DNA of 58,430 nucleotides from Acidobacteriota bacterium. Lineage in GTDB: Bacteria > Acidobacteriota > Terriglobia > Terriglobales > Acidobacteriaceae. The DNA lies in NCBI GenBank assembly GCA_021804965.1, contig JAJZGG010000005.1:1-58430 (forward strand), read 5' to 3'. Shown here piece after piece: positions 44,341-53,502 of the stretch. Made by a program: the position numbers and the translations under genes. The notes below the pieces were generated by a model that worked only from the letters and a program-made list of their open reading frames with translations, did not search any database and was not told the origin of the DNA. Numbering within the stretch: the stretch's first letter is position 1; the number at the start of each line of letters is the position of its first letter.

Positions 44341-45066
44341 CTACGAACGGGCCTTGAGGATTTGCTCCACGCGCTCGCGATCCGCCTGGGTGTCCACGCC
44401 GATCGTATCGCCCGCGGCTTCGCCCACGTAGATGTCCATGCCGTTTTCCAGCATGCGAAGCTGTTCCAGCCGCTCGGCGAGCTCCAGCGGTGAGGGCGGC
44501 AGCTGTGCGAACTCGGCGAGTGCATCCCGGCGATAGGCGTAGAGCCCGAGGTGCTTGCGCCATGCCACACCGCCTGCCCCATCCCGATCAAACGGAATAG
44601 TGGAGCGCGAGAAATAGAGTGCGCGGCCGTCGCCGGCCATCACCACCTTCACGGCATTCGGATTGGCAACATCCTCCGGAGGACACGGCACGGCCACGGT
44701 GGCCACGCGGACCGCGTCCCGGGCAAACAGCTGCAGCATCGGCGCAAAGTGCTGCGGCGTCAGCAGGGGTTCATCGCCCTGGATATTGACGTAGATCTCT
44801 GCCTGGACCTGCTGCGCAATGGCATAGACCCGATCACTTCCGCTGGCGCAGTCGGCAGGGGTCATCCGCGCCGGAATCCCACGCTGGGCGCAGACCTCAA
44901 GTACCTCTTCGGAGTCAGTGGCCACCACCACCTCATCCATCTGTCGGCTGTCGACCGCTGCGCGCCAAACCCACTCGATCATCGGCCGCCCGGCAATCGG
45001 CAGCAGAACCTTGCGCGGCAGCCGCGTGGAGCCAAGCCGCGCCGGAATTACACCCAGAATTCGCAT
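44341..45066 (-). CDS. kdsB: 3-deoxy-manno-octulosonate cytidylyltransferase
   Basis: Activates Kdo with CTP for lipopolysaccharide core synthesis. 241 residues. The N-terminal nucleotide-binding pattern VIPARLGSTRLPRKVL, ATDSEEV, NIQGDEPLL and FSRSTIPF are all typical. The ATG (MRILGVIPAR) starts right at the fold and is preferred to one 39 bases earlier. KdsB shows that the organism makes Kdo-type LPS; kdsC lies 3 kb away on the same strand. Confidence 0.96.
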   Translation of the reverse strand: MRILGVIPARLGSTRLPRKVLLPIAGRPMIEWVWRAAVDSRQMDEVVVATDSEEVLEVCAQRGIPARMTPADCASGSDRVYAIAQQVQAEIYVNIQGDEPLLTPQHFAPMLQLFARDAVRVATVAVPCPPEDVANPNAVKVVMAGDGRALYFSRSTIPFDRDGAGGVAWRKHLGLYAYRRDALAEFAQLPPSPLELAERLEQLRMLENGMDIYVGEAAGDTIGVDTQADRERVEQILKARS

Positions 45067-45173
45067 GGATTCATTGTAGGGTCTGCCCCTGCCGCCGCAC
45101 GGCACGCAAAAACTGGCCCGGGAACTCCGGAAATTCCTCCGTGATATAGCAACCTGACGGGAGCGGGGCGGGT

Positions 45174-45202
45174 TTGACCACTCCGGCAGCGCAACGTATC
45201 AT
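45174..45202 (+). promoter_or_regulatory. Sigma-70 promoter of the tRNA gene
   Basis: TTGACC, exactly 17 bases, TATCAT, 57 bases before the mature tRNA. Both boxes are 5 of 6 to consensus. Confidence 0.6.
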
Positions 45203-45259
45203 CAAACATGGAGATGCCGCCCTGTCTGTCCCCTTCTGCGGCACATTTTCCCCACTCCC

Positions 45260-45336
45260 GGCGGAGTAGCTCAGATGGTTAGAGCGACGGATTCATAACC
45301 CGTAGGTCGGCGGTTCGATCCCGCCCTCCGCCACCA
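45260..45336 (+). tRNA. tRNA-Met (CAT anticodon)
   Basis: 77 bases with all four arms. The acceptor stem GGCGGAG/CTCCGCC is fully paired, the anticodon loop reads TTCATAA, the T-loop is TTCGATC and CCA is encoded. The G1-C72 pair excludes the initiator, so this is elongator tRNA-Met. A tRNA-Ile with lysidine-modified CAT is the alternative. It stands alone, 43 bases before a TPR gene. Confidence 0.93.
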
Positions 45337-45379
45337 GCTTCGATTCCAGCTCCGGCATGCGCTACACTCGGTAGCTGCA

Positions 45380-47161
45380 ATGCTTTTTTCCGTCCTGTTG
45401 CGCCGTATCCGTCCTGATCTGTCTGTGCTTGTTCTGCTCGTGGCAGCCTCTTCGCTTACTGCATCGGCTCAGTCCAGTGCGCTGCAGCAGGCCGACCATG
45501 CCTACCGGAATGGACTGGCCGCGCTGAACCGAGGCGACCTCCATGCAGCCCAGGCCAGCTTTGCCGAGGTGGTCCGCCTTGATCCTGCCGCCGAGCAGGG
45601 CCACAGCGCACTGGGCGCCGTTCTGGTGCGTCTGGGCCAGCTTTCTGCCGGAACGCGGGAACTCGAACTGGCCTTGCACATCAACCCGCAGGATCACAGC
45701 GCGCAGGAGAATCTGGCACTGGCGTATCAGCAGACGGGAGCCTATGCGAAGGCCATTCCGCTTTTTCAGGCAGATATGGCCGCTGCCCGGGCCGGGCATC
45801 GCACGCTGCCGGTCGGCGTGATCCAGTCCTACGCGCGCTCGCTTGCCGGTCTTGGGCGCATGGCGGAAGCAGCCGCAGTCTTCTCCGTGGCGGCGCACGC
45901 GCATCCGACCGATGCTTCGCTGCAGGACGAGCTTGGCACCCTCTACGCGCTGGGCCGCAACTGGCCTGCTGCACAAACGGCCTTCCGCGCCGCCATTGCG
46001 CAGCAGCCGGGTAACGCGCTGGCGCATCTGCATCTTGGCTCCGTACTGGCCGCCACGCAGCAGCCTGGCGCAGCGGCGGAACTGCTGGAGTCCGCACGTC
46101 TGGCTCCGGAAAACGCTGCACTCCAGCTGCAGGCCGGCACGACGCTGGCACACGCAGGCGCGGATGCCGCAGCACTGCCGCTGCTGCAACGCGCTCACGC
46201 TCTGCAGCCGCAATCGGCTCCGGCAACGCTGCAACTGGCACTCGTGCTCCAGCGCCAGAACCAGATTGCTGCCGCGATTCCACTCTTTGAGCAGGTGCTG
46301 CGGACCCAGCCCAACGACGCCGACACGCTGGTCAACCTGGGCATGGCCTATACGCAACAGCAGCAGGCAAAGCTCGGAATCCCCTACCTGCGCCGGGCCA
46401 TTGCGATCGATGCCGGCAACGCCATGGCACATCAGGATCTGGCCGCTGCCTTCATTCAACTCAATCAGGTGGACGATGCGGTCACGGAGATGAAGGCCGC
46501 TCTGGCGCTGGATCCCAACTCCCCGCAGTTGCACTACAATCTGGGGCTTGCCTACAAGATGCTGGACAATGCCACGGCAGCGATTCCCGAACTCGCGCAG
46601 GCCGAAAAGCTGAACCCGGATGCCTGGGAGCCGGCCTATGTTCTGGGTCTGTTGCAACTCCAGGAAGGCCGCTATGCCGAGGCAAGGCCAGAGTTGGAAC
46701 ACGCGATGCAGGCGCATCCGGACAACGGCGAAGGGTGGTCGATGCTGGGCAGTGTTTACAGCAAACTCGGTCAGCTTCCGCAGGCGCAGGCTGCGCTGGA
46801 GCGCGCCATTCAGCAGATGCCCGACCAGTCCGACGCTCACCTGCTGCTGGCCACCGTCTACATGGAAGAGAAAAAGCCGGATCTGGCCATCGCCCAGCGA
46901 AAGCTGGCAGCCAGCCTGATGCGCAATCACATGAACGAGCAGCGTGCCGAGGTCGCCACGCACTCCGGGCAATCGCTGCTGGCGCAAGGCAAGCTGGATG
47001 CTGCAGCCGTGGAGTTTCACAACGCCATCGGCTTTGACTCCAGCTATGCCGACGCACATCGCGGCCTGGCCACGGTCTATCAGCGGCAGGGAAAGATGAC
47101 CGAGGCAGCCATTGAAAACTCGCTTGCCACCAAGGTGCAGGCACCTGCACCGGCACAATAA
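45380..47161 (+). CDS. Secreted TPR-repeat protein
   Basis: 593 residues. A signal peptide (LSVLVLLVAASSLTASAQ) is followed by about 14-16 tandem 34-residue TPR units from about 36 to 580 (A-x-Y-x-N-G-x-A-A-L-N-R-G-D pattern repeated). Probably a periplasmic or outer-membrane scaffold. No catalytic domain is present. It starts 43 bases after the tRNA and ends 25 bases before the sugar isomerase, with which it may be co-transcribed. Confidence 0.85.
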   Translation: MLFSVLLRRIRPDLSVLVLLVAASSLTASAQSSALQQADHAYRNGLAALNRGDLHAAQASFAEVVRLDPAAEQGHSALGAVLVRLGQLSAGTRELELALHINPQDHSAQENLALAYQQTGAYAKAIPLFQADMAAARAGHRTLPVGVIQSYARSLAGLGRMAEAAAVFSVAAHAHPTDASLQDELGTLYALGRNWPAAQTAFRAAIAQQPGNALAHLHLGSVLAATQQPGAAAELLESARLAPENAALQLQAGTTLAHAGADAAALPLLQRAHALQPQSAPATLQLALVLQRQNQIAAAIPLFEQVLRTQPNDADTLVNLGMAYTQQQQAKLGIPYLRRAIAIDAGNAMAHQDLAAAFIQLNQVDDAVTEMKAALALDPNSPQLHYNLGLAYKMLDNATAAIPELAQAEKLNPDAWEPAYVLGLLQLQEGRYAEARPELEHAMQAHPDNGEGWSMLGSVYSKLGQLPQAQAALERAIQQMPDQSDAHLLLATVYMEEKKPDLAIAQRKLAASLMRNHMNEQRAEVATHSGQSLLAQGKLDAAAVEFHNAIGFDSSYADAHRGLATVYQRQGKMTEAAIENSLATKVQAPAPAQ

Positions 47162-47186
47162 ATCGAATGCCACGTTTGGAGTAACC

Positions 47187-48239
47187 ATGCGCACGATTCA
47201 GGGACCAGCCATCTTCCTCGCGCAGTTTGTGCAGCAGCAAGCCCCCTTTGACACGCTCGAAGGACTTGCCCGCTGGGCAGCCGATCTGGGCTATGTCGCC
47301 GTCCAGCTACCCACATGGATGCCGGAGATCTTTGATCTGGAGCGCGCCGCCACCAGTGCTGCCTACTGCGACGACCTGCGCGGCAAGCTTGCCGAGCATG
47401 GACTTGGGATCAGCGAGCTATCCACGCATCTGCAGGGGCAGCTGGTTGCCGTGCATCCGGCCTACGATCTGCTCATGGACGGCTTTGCTCCGGCGGCCCT
47501 GCGCGGTCGCCCTGCGGAGCGCAGGCAGTGGGCTGTTCAACAGCTGCAGCTTGCAGCACGCGCCAGTCGGAATTTGGGTCTGAGCGCACATGCCACATTC
47601 TCCGGCGCACTGGCCTGGCCGTATTTTTACCCCTGGCCGCAGCGACCGGCTGGGCTTGTGGAAGAGGCCTTTGCCGAGCTTGCCCGTCGCTGGCTGCCCA
47701 TCCTGGAAGCCTTTGATCAAGCTGGCGTCAATCTCTGCTTTGAACTGCATCCCGGCGAAGATCTGCATGACGGAGTCACCTTTGAGCGATTTCTGGACGC
47801 TGTAGCCGACCACCCGCGCGCAAACATCCTCTTCGATCCCAGCCATATGCTGCTCCAGCAAATGGACCCGGTGCGCTTTCTCGACCACTACCACACGCGC
47901 GTGCGCGCCTTCCACGTGAAGGATGCCGAGTACGAACCCAACGGGCGCAGCGGTGTCTATGGCGGATATCAATCGTGGATTGACCGCCCTGGGCGCTTCC
48001 GCACACCCGGCGCAGGGCAGGTCGATTTCGCGCGCATCTTCAGCAGACTTGCGCAATACGACTATCCCGGCTGGGCCGTGCTCGAGTGGGAGGACCCGCT
48101 GGAATCCGCCGCCGAAGGTGCGCGCAAGGGCGCCACGTTCATACGCAACCAGATCGTGCAGGTTACGGATCGGGCCTTTGATGACTTTGCAGCCTCGAAG
48201 GGCGATTCCGTGCGGAATCGCCGCATTCTGGGTCTGTAA
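47187..48239 (+). CDS. Sugar phosphate isomerase/epimerase-like TIM-barrel protein
   Basis: 350 residues, AP-endonuclease-2 type TIM barrel. The conserved metal-ligand glutamate and histidines are likely in NLCFELHPGED, ILFDPSHML, RAFHVKDAEY and AVLEWED. Substrate is not evident, probably a keto-sugar or inositol-like polyol. GGAG lies 6 bases before the ATG; a longer start would overlap the TPR gene. The last residues (RRILGL) lie in a 15-base unit that is duplicated immediately after the stop. Confidence 0.83.
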   Translation: MRTIQGPAIFLAQFVQQQAPFDTLEGLARWAADLGYVAVQLPTWMPEIFDLERAATSAAYCDDLRGKLAEHGLGISELSTHLQGQLVAVHPAYDLLMDGFAPAALRGRPAERRQWAVQQLQLAARASRNLGLSAHATFSGALAWPYFYPWPQRPAGLVEEAFAELARRWLPILEAFDQAGVNLCFELHPGEDLHDGVTFERFLDAVADHPRANILFDPSHMLLQQMDPVRFLDHYHTRVRAFHVKDAEYEPNGRSGVYGGYQSWIDRPGRFRTPGAGQVDFARIFSRLAQYDYPGWAVLEWEDPLESAAEGARKGATFIRNQIVQVTDRAFDDFAASKGDSVRNRRILGL

Positions 48240-48254
48240 ATTCTGGGTCTGGAA
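48225..48254. repeat. 15-bp tandem duplication at the isomerase stop codon
   Basis: ATTCTGGGTCTGTAA followed directly by ATTCTGGGTCTGGAA (14 of 15 identical). The first copy carries the stop codon. Confidence 0.8.
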
Positions 48255-48271
48255 TTTTTGCCCTGTGATTT

Positions 48272-48967
48272 CTACGCCTGACCTTTGCCTATGTCCCCTT
48301 TACCAATGTCCATGGACGCGGCCATCGGATTCCGTTCGTCGATATACGCTTCGATCACCTCGTCCAGCAGACCCTTGGCCGCGAGAATAAACTCCACCGC
48401 ATCGCGCCCGGCTCCGTGTCCGCCCTCGTGCGGCGTGATGTAGTGCGCTGCCGCCTTCACCTGCTGGCGCGCATTGGCCACGGCAATCGCAAGGCCGCAC
48501 TCCCGTAGAACGGGCAGATCGATTACGTCGTCACCGACAAAAGCAATCTCCTCCAGCGTGACCTGTTCCTTGGCCATGATCTCGCGTACGGCCTGCATCT
48601 TGAAGGACTGGCCCATGTAGAGGAACTCCAGCTTCAGGTCGCGCGCCCGCAGCGCCACCGTCTCCGAGATGCGCTTGGTGATGAAGCCACACTTCATCCC
48701 GCCCAGCCGCGCCAGGGAGAACGCTGTTCCGTCATGCGCATGAAAGCCCTTGGCCTCGACCATCGACGTCGATTGAATGCCGAATCCGGTTTCGCCGTCC
48801 CGCTTCCCCAGATGCTGCTGTGTTGCGGCGCTGGAAGCTGCCGGCGCGGGAAAGATCCAGATTCCGCCATCGGTCATCACTCCATCCACATCAAACAACA
48901 CAATCTTGATGCGCCGCGCACGCTCTTCTGCTGTCAGTTTGTTGGGGCTTGTCCCTGTCTCGCTCAT
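48272..48967 (-). CDS. kdsC: KdsC-type HAD phosphatase (3-deoxy-manno-octulosonate 8-phosphate phosphatase)
   Basis: Removes phosphate from Kdo-8-P before activation by KdsB. 231 residues. Motif I is FDVDGVMTDGGIW (Asp26, Asp28), motif II FITKR, motif III GQSFK, motif IV FVGDDVIDLPVL. C0-type without cap. A stretch of about 30 residues (40-68), rich in Ala/Ser/Gln and Gly, is inserted between motif I and the AKGFHAHDG segment, where typical KdsC has about a dozen. The C-terminus repeats DIGKG twice. The ATG (MSETGT) is preferred to one 60 bases earlier. Convergent with the isomerase gene. Confidence 0.85.
   Translation of the reverse strand: MSETGTSPNKLTAEERARRIKIVLFDVDGVMTDGGIWIFPAPAASSAATQQHLGKRDGETGFGIQSTSMVEAKGFHAHDGTAFSLARLGGMKCGFITKRISETVALRARDLKLEFLYMGQSFKMQAVREIMAKEQVTLEEIAFVGDDVIDLPVLRECGLAIAVANARQQVKAAAHYITPHEGGHGAGRDAVEFILAAKGLLDEVIEAYIDERNPMAASMDIGKGDIGKGQA
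48282..48311. repeat. 15-bp tandem duplication at the kdsC 3' end
   Basis: CCTTTGCCTATGTCC followed by CCTTTACCAATGTCC (13 of 15 identical), encoding the repeated DIGKG at the KdsC C-terminus. Confidence 0.75.
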
Positions 48968-49035
48968 GCACTGATTGTATCGGCTCGCAATCTGACCATC
49001 GCCAACCGGGCCGCTTCTGCGCGACAATCAGGACA

Positions 49036-49233
49036 ATGCCTGACCAGCCAGACAAGACGACCCGACCCGACAGCACAGGCTGGACGTCAACGCCGCAGGA
49101 GGGCGAGTTCTACTTCGACGGGCCATACATGGTCTTCACAGAGGCGTATCATCTGCGTCGCGGCTCGTGTTGCCAATCCGGCTGCCGTCACTGTCCGTGG
49201 GGATTCCAACGCAAGCCTGAACCCTCACCCTGA
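49036..49233 (+). CDS. Small DUF5522 protein
   Basis: 65 residues. The core EFYFDGPYMVFTEAYHLRRG with the following CCQSGCRHCPWGF is the DUF5522 pattern, with four cysteines and a histidine that may bind a metal. Function unknown. Divergent from kdsC; the lutA start is 108 bases downstream. The ribosome site is weak (AGGA). Confidence 0.78.
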   Translation: MPDQPDKTTRPDSTGWTSTPQEGEFYFDGPYMVFTEAYHLRRGSCCQSGCRHCPWGFQRKPEPSP

Positions 49234-49341
49234 ACAGCAAGTCGCAGGGTGCCACTCCACACAGATTGCATCCGGCATCGTATGCTGTTTGCAACAGAGA
49301 TCAAGCGGAGCACCCAGCCCGAAACCCCTACAGGAAGCCTT

Positions 49342-50142
49342 GTGCGCATCTCGCTCTTCATCCCCTGCTACAACGACGCGCTCTTTCCCGAGTCAGGCAA
49401 GGCTGTGGTGCGTGTGCTGGAGCGGCTTGGCCATGCGGTTGAATTTCGCGACGCACAGACCTGCTGCGGCCAGATGCACTGGAACACCGGCTACCTGCGC
49501 GAAACCTTACCGATCCTGCGCCACTTTCTTCGCGTATTTGCCGATGCGGAAACCATCGTCGCGCCGTCCTCATCCTGTGTTGCCATGATGCGCGACCACT
49601 ACCGGAAGGCTGCGCAGATGGATCGCGATCCTGCGCTGGAGCGCGAGGTGGAGGCACTGCTGCCGCGCATCTTCGAGTTCTCCGAATTTCTTGTGCGCCG
49701 CCTGGGTGTGGAGGATGTTGGCGCACGCTTCACGCACAAGGTTGCCTACCACCCCAGTTGCCACTCGGCGCGCAGCCTTCACCTGGACACAATTCCGCTT
49801 CGCCTGCTGCATCGGGTGCGCGGCCTTGATCTTGTTCCACTGGCCAATGCGCAGGAGTGCTGCGGCTTTGGCGGAACCTTCGCGATTAAAAATGCCGATG
49901 TCTCCTCTGCCATGCTTGCCGACAAGGTGCGCTGCGTCCTGAACAGTGGTGCCGAAGTGCTTACGGCTGTCGATACCAGTTGCCTGATGCATATATTTGG
50001 CTCGCTCCACCGCCAGCGCACCTTTGTCCGCACCGCTCATCTGGCGGAGATTCTTGCCTGCTCCGACGATGACGCCGGGCAGAACTCGACACTTGCCCCG
50101 GAGCAGCACGATGCATCCTCATTCGGGAGGATGGTGCGATGA
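49342..50142 (+). CDS. lutA: Lactate utilization protein A (Fe-S oxidoreductase)
   Basis: 266 residues, part of the three-protein LutABC complex that oxidises L-lactate to pyruvate. Two CCG-type cysteine-rich domains are present (TCCGQMHWN, ECCGFGGTFAIK), with further cysteines at YHPSCHSAR and DTSCLMH. The fold begins exactly at VRISLFIPCYND, supporting the GTG at 49342 with AGGAAG upstream. It overlaps lutB in ATGA. Confidence 0.93.
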   Translation: MRISLFIPCYNDALFPESGKAVVRVLERLGHAVEFRDAQTCCGQMHWNTGYLRETLPILRHFLRVFADAETIVAPSSSCVAMMRDHYRKAAQMDRDPALEREVEALLPRIFEFSEFLVRRLGVEDVGARFTHKVAYHPSCHSARSLHLDTIPLRLLHRVRGLDLVPLANAQECCGFGGTFAIKNADVSSAMLADKVRCVLNSGAEVLTAVDTSCLMHIFGSLHRQRTFVRTAHLAEILACSDDDAGQNSTLAPEQHDASSFGRMVR

Positions 50143-51656
50143 AGCCGGAGACCACACACTGGAATCGCCAGGATTTCCCGGAAGCAGCCCGAAAAGAGCT
50201 GGCAGCAAAGCCTTCTCAGGATGCGCCCTTTGCTCATTCCCAGACGCGCCGCAATGTTCGCAACGCGACAGAAATCATCCAGGCCAAGCGCAATGCTGTC
50301 GTGGCCGAACTGCCGGAGTGGCAGGATCTGCGCGCTGCAGGCGCGGCCATTCGCGCACACACGCTGGAGCACCTTGACCACTATCTGCTTGAGTTCGAGG
50401 CCAACTGCACCCGCCACGGAGGTCATGTTCACTGGGCTGCTGACGCGGCCGAGGCGCGAAAGCTGGTGCTGGAGATCCTGGCTCCGCATGCCCCGCGCGA
50501 GATCCTCAAGATCAAGACAATGACCTCGGAGGAGATTGGCCTGAACGCATGCCTCGAAGAGCATGGCATGCACCCGCTGGAGACCGACCTCGCCGAACTG
50601 ATCATCCAGATGGGCAGGGATCGGCCGTCGCACTTCGTCGTACCTGCGCTGCATAAAAGCCGTGGCCAGATTCGCGATCTCTTTGCGCGCGAGATGCACC
50701 GACCCGAACTCTCCGATGAGCCGGAAGCACTGGCCGCCGCTGCACGCGACTACCTGCGCCAGAAGTTTCTATCCACGCGTGTCGCCATCTCTGGAGCCAA
50801 TTTTCTGCTTGCCGATACGGGTGGCGTCTGCATTGTCGAATCGGAGGGCAACGGCCGCATGTGCCTGACGCTTCCGGATGTGCTCATCACCATCGTCGGC
50901 ATTGAAAAGGTTCTTCCCAGCTTTCAGGATCTCGAGGTTTTTCTGCAAACCCTGCCGCGCTCAGCCACCGGCGAACGGATGAATCCCTACAATTCCATCT
51001 GGTCCGGCACGCCGGGCAACGACGGTCCACGCGAATTCCACGTGATCCTGCTCGACAACGGTCGCTCGCCCATTCTTGCCGATGACGAATCCCGCCAGAC
51101 CCTGCGCTGTATTCGCTGCGCGGCGTGCCTGAATACCTGCCCCGTCTATCACCAGACGGGTGGGCATGCCTATGATTCCGTCTATGCAGGGCCGATCGGA
51201 GCCATCCTAACGCCGCAGCTTCACTCCATGCAGGCTGCACAGTCCCTGCCCTATGCCTCGTCGCTTTGCGGAGCCTGTTATGAGGTCTGCCCGGTTGCCA
51301 TCAACATTCCAGAGGTGCTCATTCATCTACGTGGCAAGATCGTCGAACAGCAGCAATCGACAGTTGCCGGTTCCCTGAGTCTCTGGAATATCGCGATGAA
51401 ATCCGCTGCCTTTCTGATGCAGGATGGAAGCCGGCTCCATGCCGCCGTTCATCTGGCGCAGGCTGCACAGCGACCACTCGTCTCCCGCAATGGGTTCATT
51501 GAGTGGCTGCCCGGCATGCTGAACGGATGGACAAAAACCCGCGACCTGCCTGCACTGCCTGCTGAATCCTTCCGCGACTGGTGGCGCCGCACCCGCTCGG
51601 CCAATTCATCGTTGCAGCCGTCCGCAGAACAACCCTCGGAGCCGCGCCATGACTGA
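50139..51656 (+). CDS. lutB: Lactate utilization protein B (Fe-S protein)
   Basis: 505 residues. The LUD domain (about 75-300; SGANFLLADTGGVCIVESEGN) is followed by a pair of 4Fe-4S motifs, CIRCAACLNTCPVY and CGACYEVCPVAINIP. The C-terminal part matches the LutB tail (FIEWLPGMLNGWTKTRDLPALP). It passes electrons from lactate to the respiratory chain. Overlaps lutA by 4 bases and lutC by 8. Confidence 0.95.
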   Translation: MKPETTHWNRQDFPEAARKELAAKPSQDAPFAHSQTRRNVRNATEIIQAKRNAVVAELPEWQDLRAAGAAIRAHTLEHLDHYLLEFEANCTRHGGHVHWAADAAEARKLVLEILAPHAPREILKIKTMTSEEIGLNACLEEHGMHPLETDLAELIIQMGRDRPSHFVVPALHKSRGQIRDLFAREMHRPELSDEPEALAAAARDYLRQKFLSTRVAISGANFLLADTGGVCIVESEGNGRMCLTLPDVLITIVGIEKVLPSFQDLEVFLQTLPRSATGERMNPYNSIWSGTPGNDGPREFHVILLDNGRSPILADDESRQTLRCIRCAACLNTCPVYHQTGGHAYDSVYAGPIGAILTPQLHSMQAAQSLPYASSLCGACYEVCPVAINIPEVLIHLRGKIVEQQQSTVAGSLSLWNIAMKSAAFLMQDGSRLHAAVHLAQAAQRPLVSRNGFIEWLPGMLNGWTKTRDLPALPAESFRDWWRRTRSANSSLQPSAEQPSEPRHD

Positions 51657-52302
51657 CGATTCCCGCGCACGGATTCTCAACCGCATTGCCGCTGCGCTTG
51701 GCCGTGACAGTTCCGCTGCCTCCTCGGCGGCAGCCGCCAGCTACGCGCAGATCGCCCGCGACTATCGCTCTGCAAACGCGAACAGCGACCGCTCCATCCG
51801 CGATCTCTTTGTCGAACGGCTGCATGAGTACGACGCAGCCTGTACCCGCGTTGCCACGCCTGCCGACCTGCCCGCGGCCATTGCGGCCACGCTTGCGGCG
51901 CGTCGTTTGGCTACGCCGGCTGTCGCCTCGGGCGTTCCCAGGGAGTGGCTGCCGGAGGGCTGTGATTTTCCCGCGGCAGATTCGCTGTCCGTTCACGAAC
52001 TTGATCGCGTGCCGGGCATTCTGACCGGCTGCACGGTAGCCATTGCGGAGACCGGATCCATCGTCCTGCAATCCGGCTCAGGCCAGGGGCTGCGTCGCCA
52101 CACGCTCATTCCTGACTTTCATCTTTGCGTGGTTCTGGAAAGTCAGCTCGTGGCCAGCGTGCCGCTGGCATTTCCGCGCCTTGTGCCGGATCTTCCCACC
52201 ACCTTCATCTCCGGGCCATCGGCCACGGCAGACATTGAGATGACCCGCATTCGCGGTGTGCACGGACCGCGCACGCTGCACGTTTTGCTTGTGGCAGACT
52301 GA
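51649..52302 (+). CDS. lutC: Lactate utilization protein C
   Basis: 217 residues with the LUD domain (GCTVAIAETGSIVLQSGSGQ, RRHTLIPDFHLCVV, ISGPSATADIEMTRIRGVHGP). Third member of the lactate oxidation complex. Starts inside the end of lutB. Its stop is only 8 bases from the convergent uxuA stop and no terminator is visible. Confidence 0.95.
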   Translation: MTDDSRARILNRIAAALGRDSSAASSAAAASYAQIARDYRSANANSDRSIRDLFVERLHEYDAACTRVATPADLPAAIAATLAARRLATPAVASGVPREWLPEGCDFPAADSLSVHELDRVPGILTGCTVAIAETGSIVLQSGSGQGLRRHTLIPDFHLCVVLESQLVASVPLAFPRLVPDLPTTFISGPSATADIEMTRIRGVHGPRTLHVLLVAD

Positions 52303-52310
52303 AGATCGGA

Positions 52311-53486
52311 TTAGAGCAGGCGCTCAACCGCCGCCAGCGCGCCGCGCAGTTCGGCAAGGCCCTTCAGCCGGCCCACCGCCGGATAACCCGGCACACATTC
52401 GCGCTCCCGATCCGTAAGAATCTTGAGCCCATGATCGGCGCGGAAGGGAATCTCCTGCAGGTCACCCGCGGCACGCCGACGCCGCTCCTCGCGCACCAGC
52501 AGACACAGCAGCTCCACGAGATCGACATCGCCCTCGAGGTGCGGAGCCTCGTGAAAGCTCAGCGGATTCTGTTCGCGCCGCGTGGCCCGCAGATGGACAA
52601 ACCAGACCCGCTCGGCAAACCGGCTCAGTATCGCGGCAAGATCATTGTCTTCCCGCACTCCCAGCGAACCCGAGCAGAAGGTGATTCCATTCGCCGGCTC
52701 CGGCGTTGCCTCCATCAGTGCGCGCAGATCGTCCGCAGTGCTGCATATCCGCGGCAATCCCAGCAGCGAACGCGGCGGATCATCCGGATGAATGCAAAGC
52801 CGCACTCCGAGCTCCTCAGCCACCGGTGCCACCGCTCGAAGAAAATCGCTGACATTCGCCTGAAATCCCTCGCGACCCAATTCGCGATAGACCGCAATCG
52901 ACTCCCGCAGATACTCCAGCGAATAGACATCCTTCGAGCCCGGCAATCCAGCCAGAACGATGCGCTCCAGCTGTGCCCGTTCCCCTTCGCTCATGGCTTG
53001 GAATCGCTCCGCCGCAGCGCGCTGCAACGTAGCATCCCAATCTGCTTCCGCACCGCTGCGACGCAGCACAAACAGATCAAAGGCAGCCATCGCGGTCACA
53101 TCCAGCCGCATGGTCACCGAGCCGTCGACAAGCTCCCAGCCCAGATCCGTACGCAGCCAGTCGAGAACCGGCATTGCGTTGTAGCAGACCACACGCAGTC
53201 CGCATTGCGCGAGGTTGTGCAGCGTCTGAATGTAGGCATCGATGTGCTGCCGCCACGGGCCGCTGCGCCGCTTGATCGCCTCGCTGACGTTGACGCTCTC
53301 CACCACGCTCCAGCGCAGGCCGGCTGCCTCAACTCTGAGCCGCCGCTCCTCGATTGCCTCCACCGGCCACACCACGCCGGGTGCAAAGTCGTGCAGCGCA
53401 CTCACGATTCCCCTCGCGCCAGCCTGCCGAGCTTCCTGCAGAGAGACCGGATCGTGCGGTCCAAACCATCGCCACGTTGCTTCCAT
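52311..53486 (-). CDS. uxuA: Mannonate dehydratase
   Basis: 391 residues, dehydrates D-mannonate to 2-keto-3-deoxygluconate in the glucuronate branch. The pattern MEATWRWFGPHDPVSLQEARQAGARGIVSALH, IHPDDPPRSLLGLPRI, FCSGSLGVREDND and FVHLRATRRE is characteristic, with conserved His and Cys for metal binding. The ribosome site GGAGG lies 9-10 bases before the ATG; the start is 16 bases after the uxaA stop, so the two form one operon. Confidence 0.96.
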   Translation of the reverse strand: MEATWRWFGPHDPVSLQEARQAGARGIVSALHDFAPGVVWPVEAIEERRLRVEAAGLRWSVVESVNVSEAIKRRSGPWRQHIDAYIQTLHNLAQCGLRVVCYNAMPVLDWLRTDLGWELVDGSVTMRLDVTAMAAFDLFVLRRSGAEADWDATLQRAAAERFQAMSEGERAQLERIVLAGLPGSKDVYSLEYLRESIAVYRELGREGFQANVSDFLRAVAPVAEELGVRLCIHPDDPPRSLLGLPRICSTADDLRALMEATPEPANGITFCSGSLGVREDNDLAAILSRFAERVWFVHLRATRREQNPLSFHEAPHLEGDVDLVELLCLLVREERRRRAAGDLQEIPFRADHGLKILTDRERECVPGYPAVGRLKGLAELRGALAAVERLL

Positions 53487-53502
53487 GCTTACCGCCCTCC
53501 GG

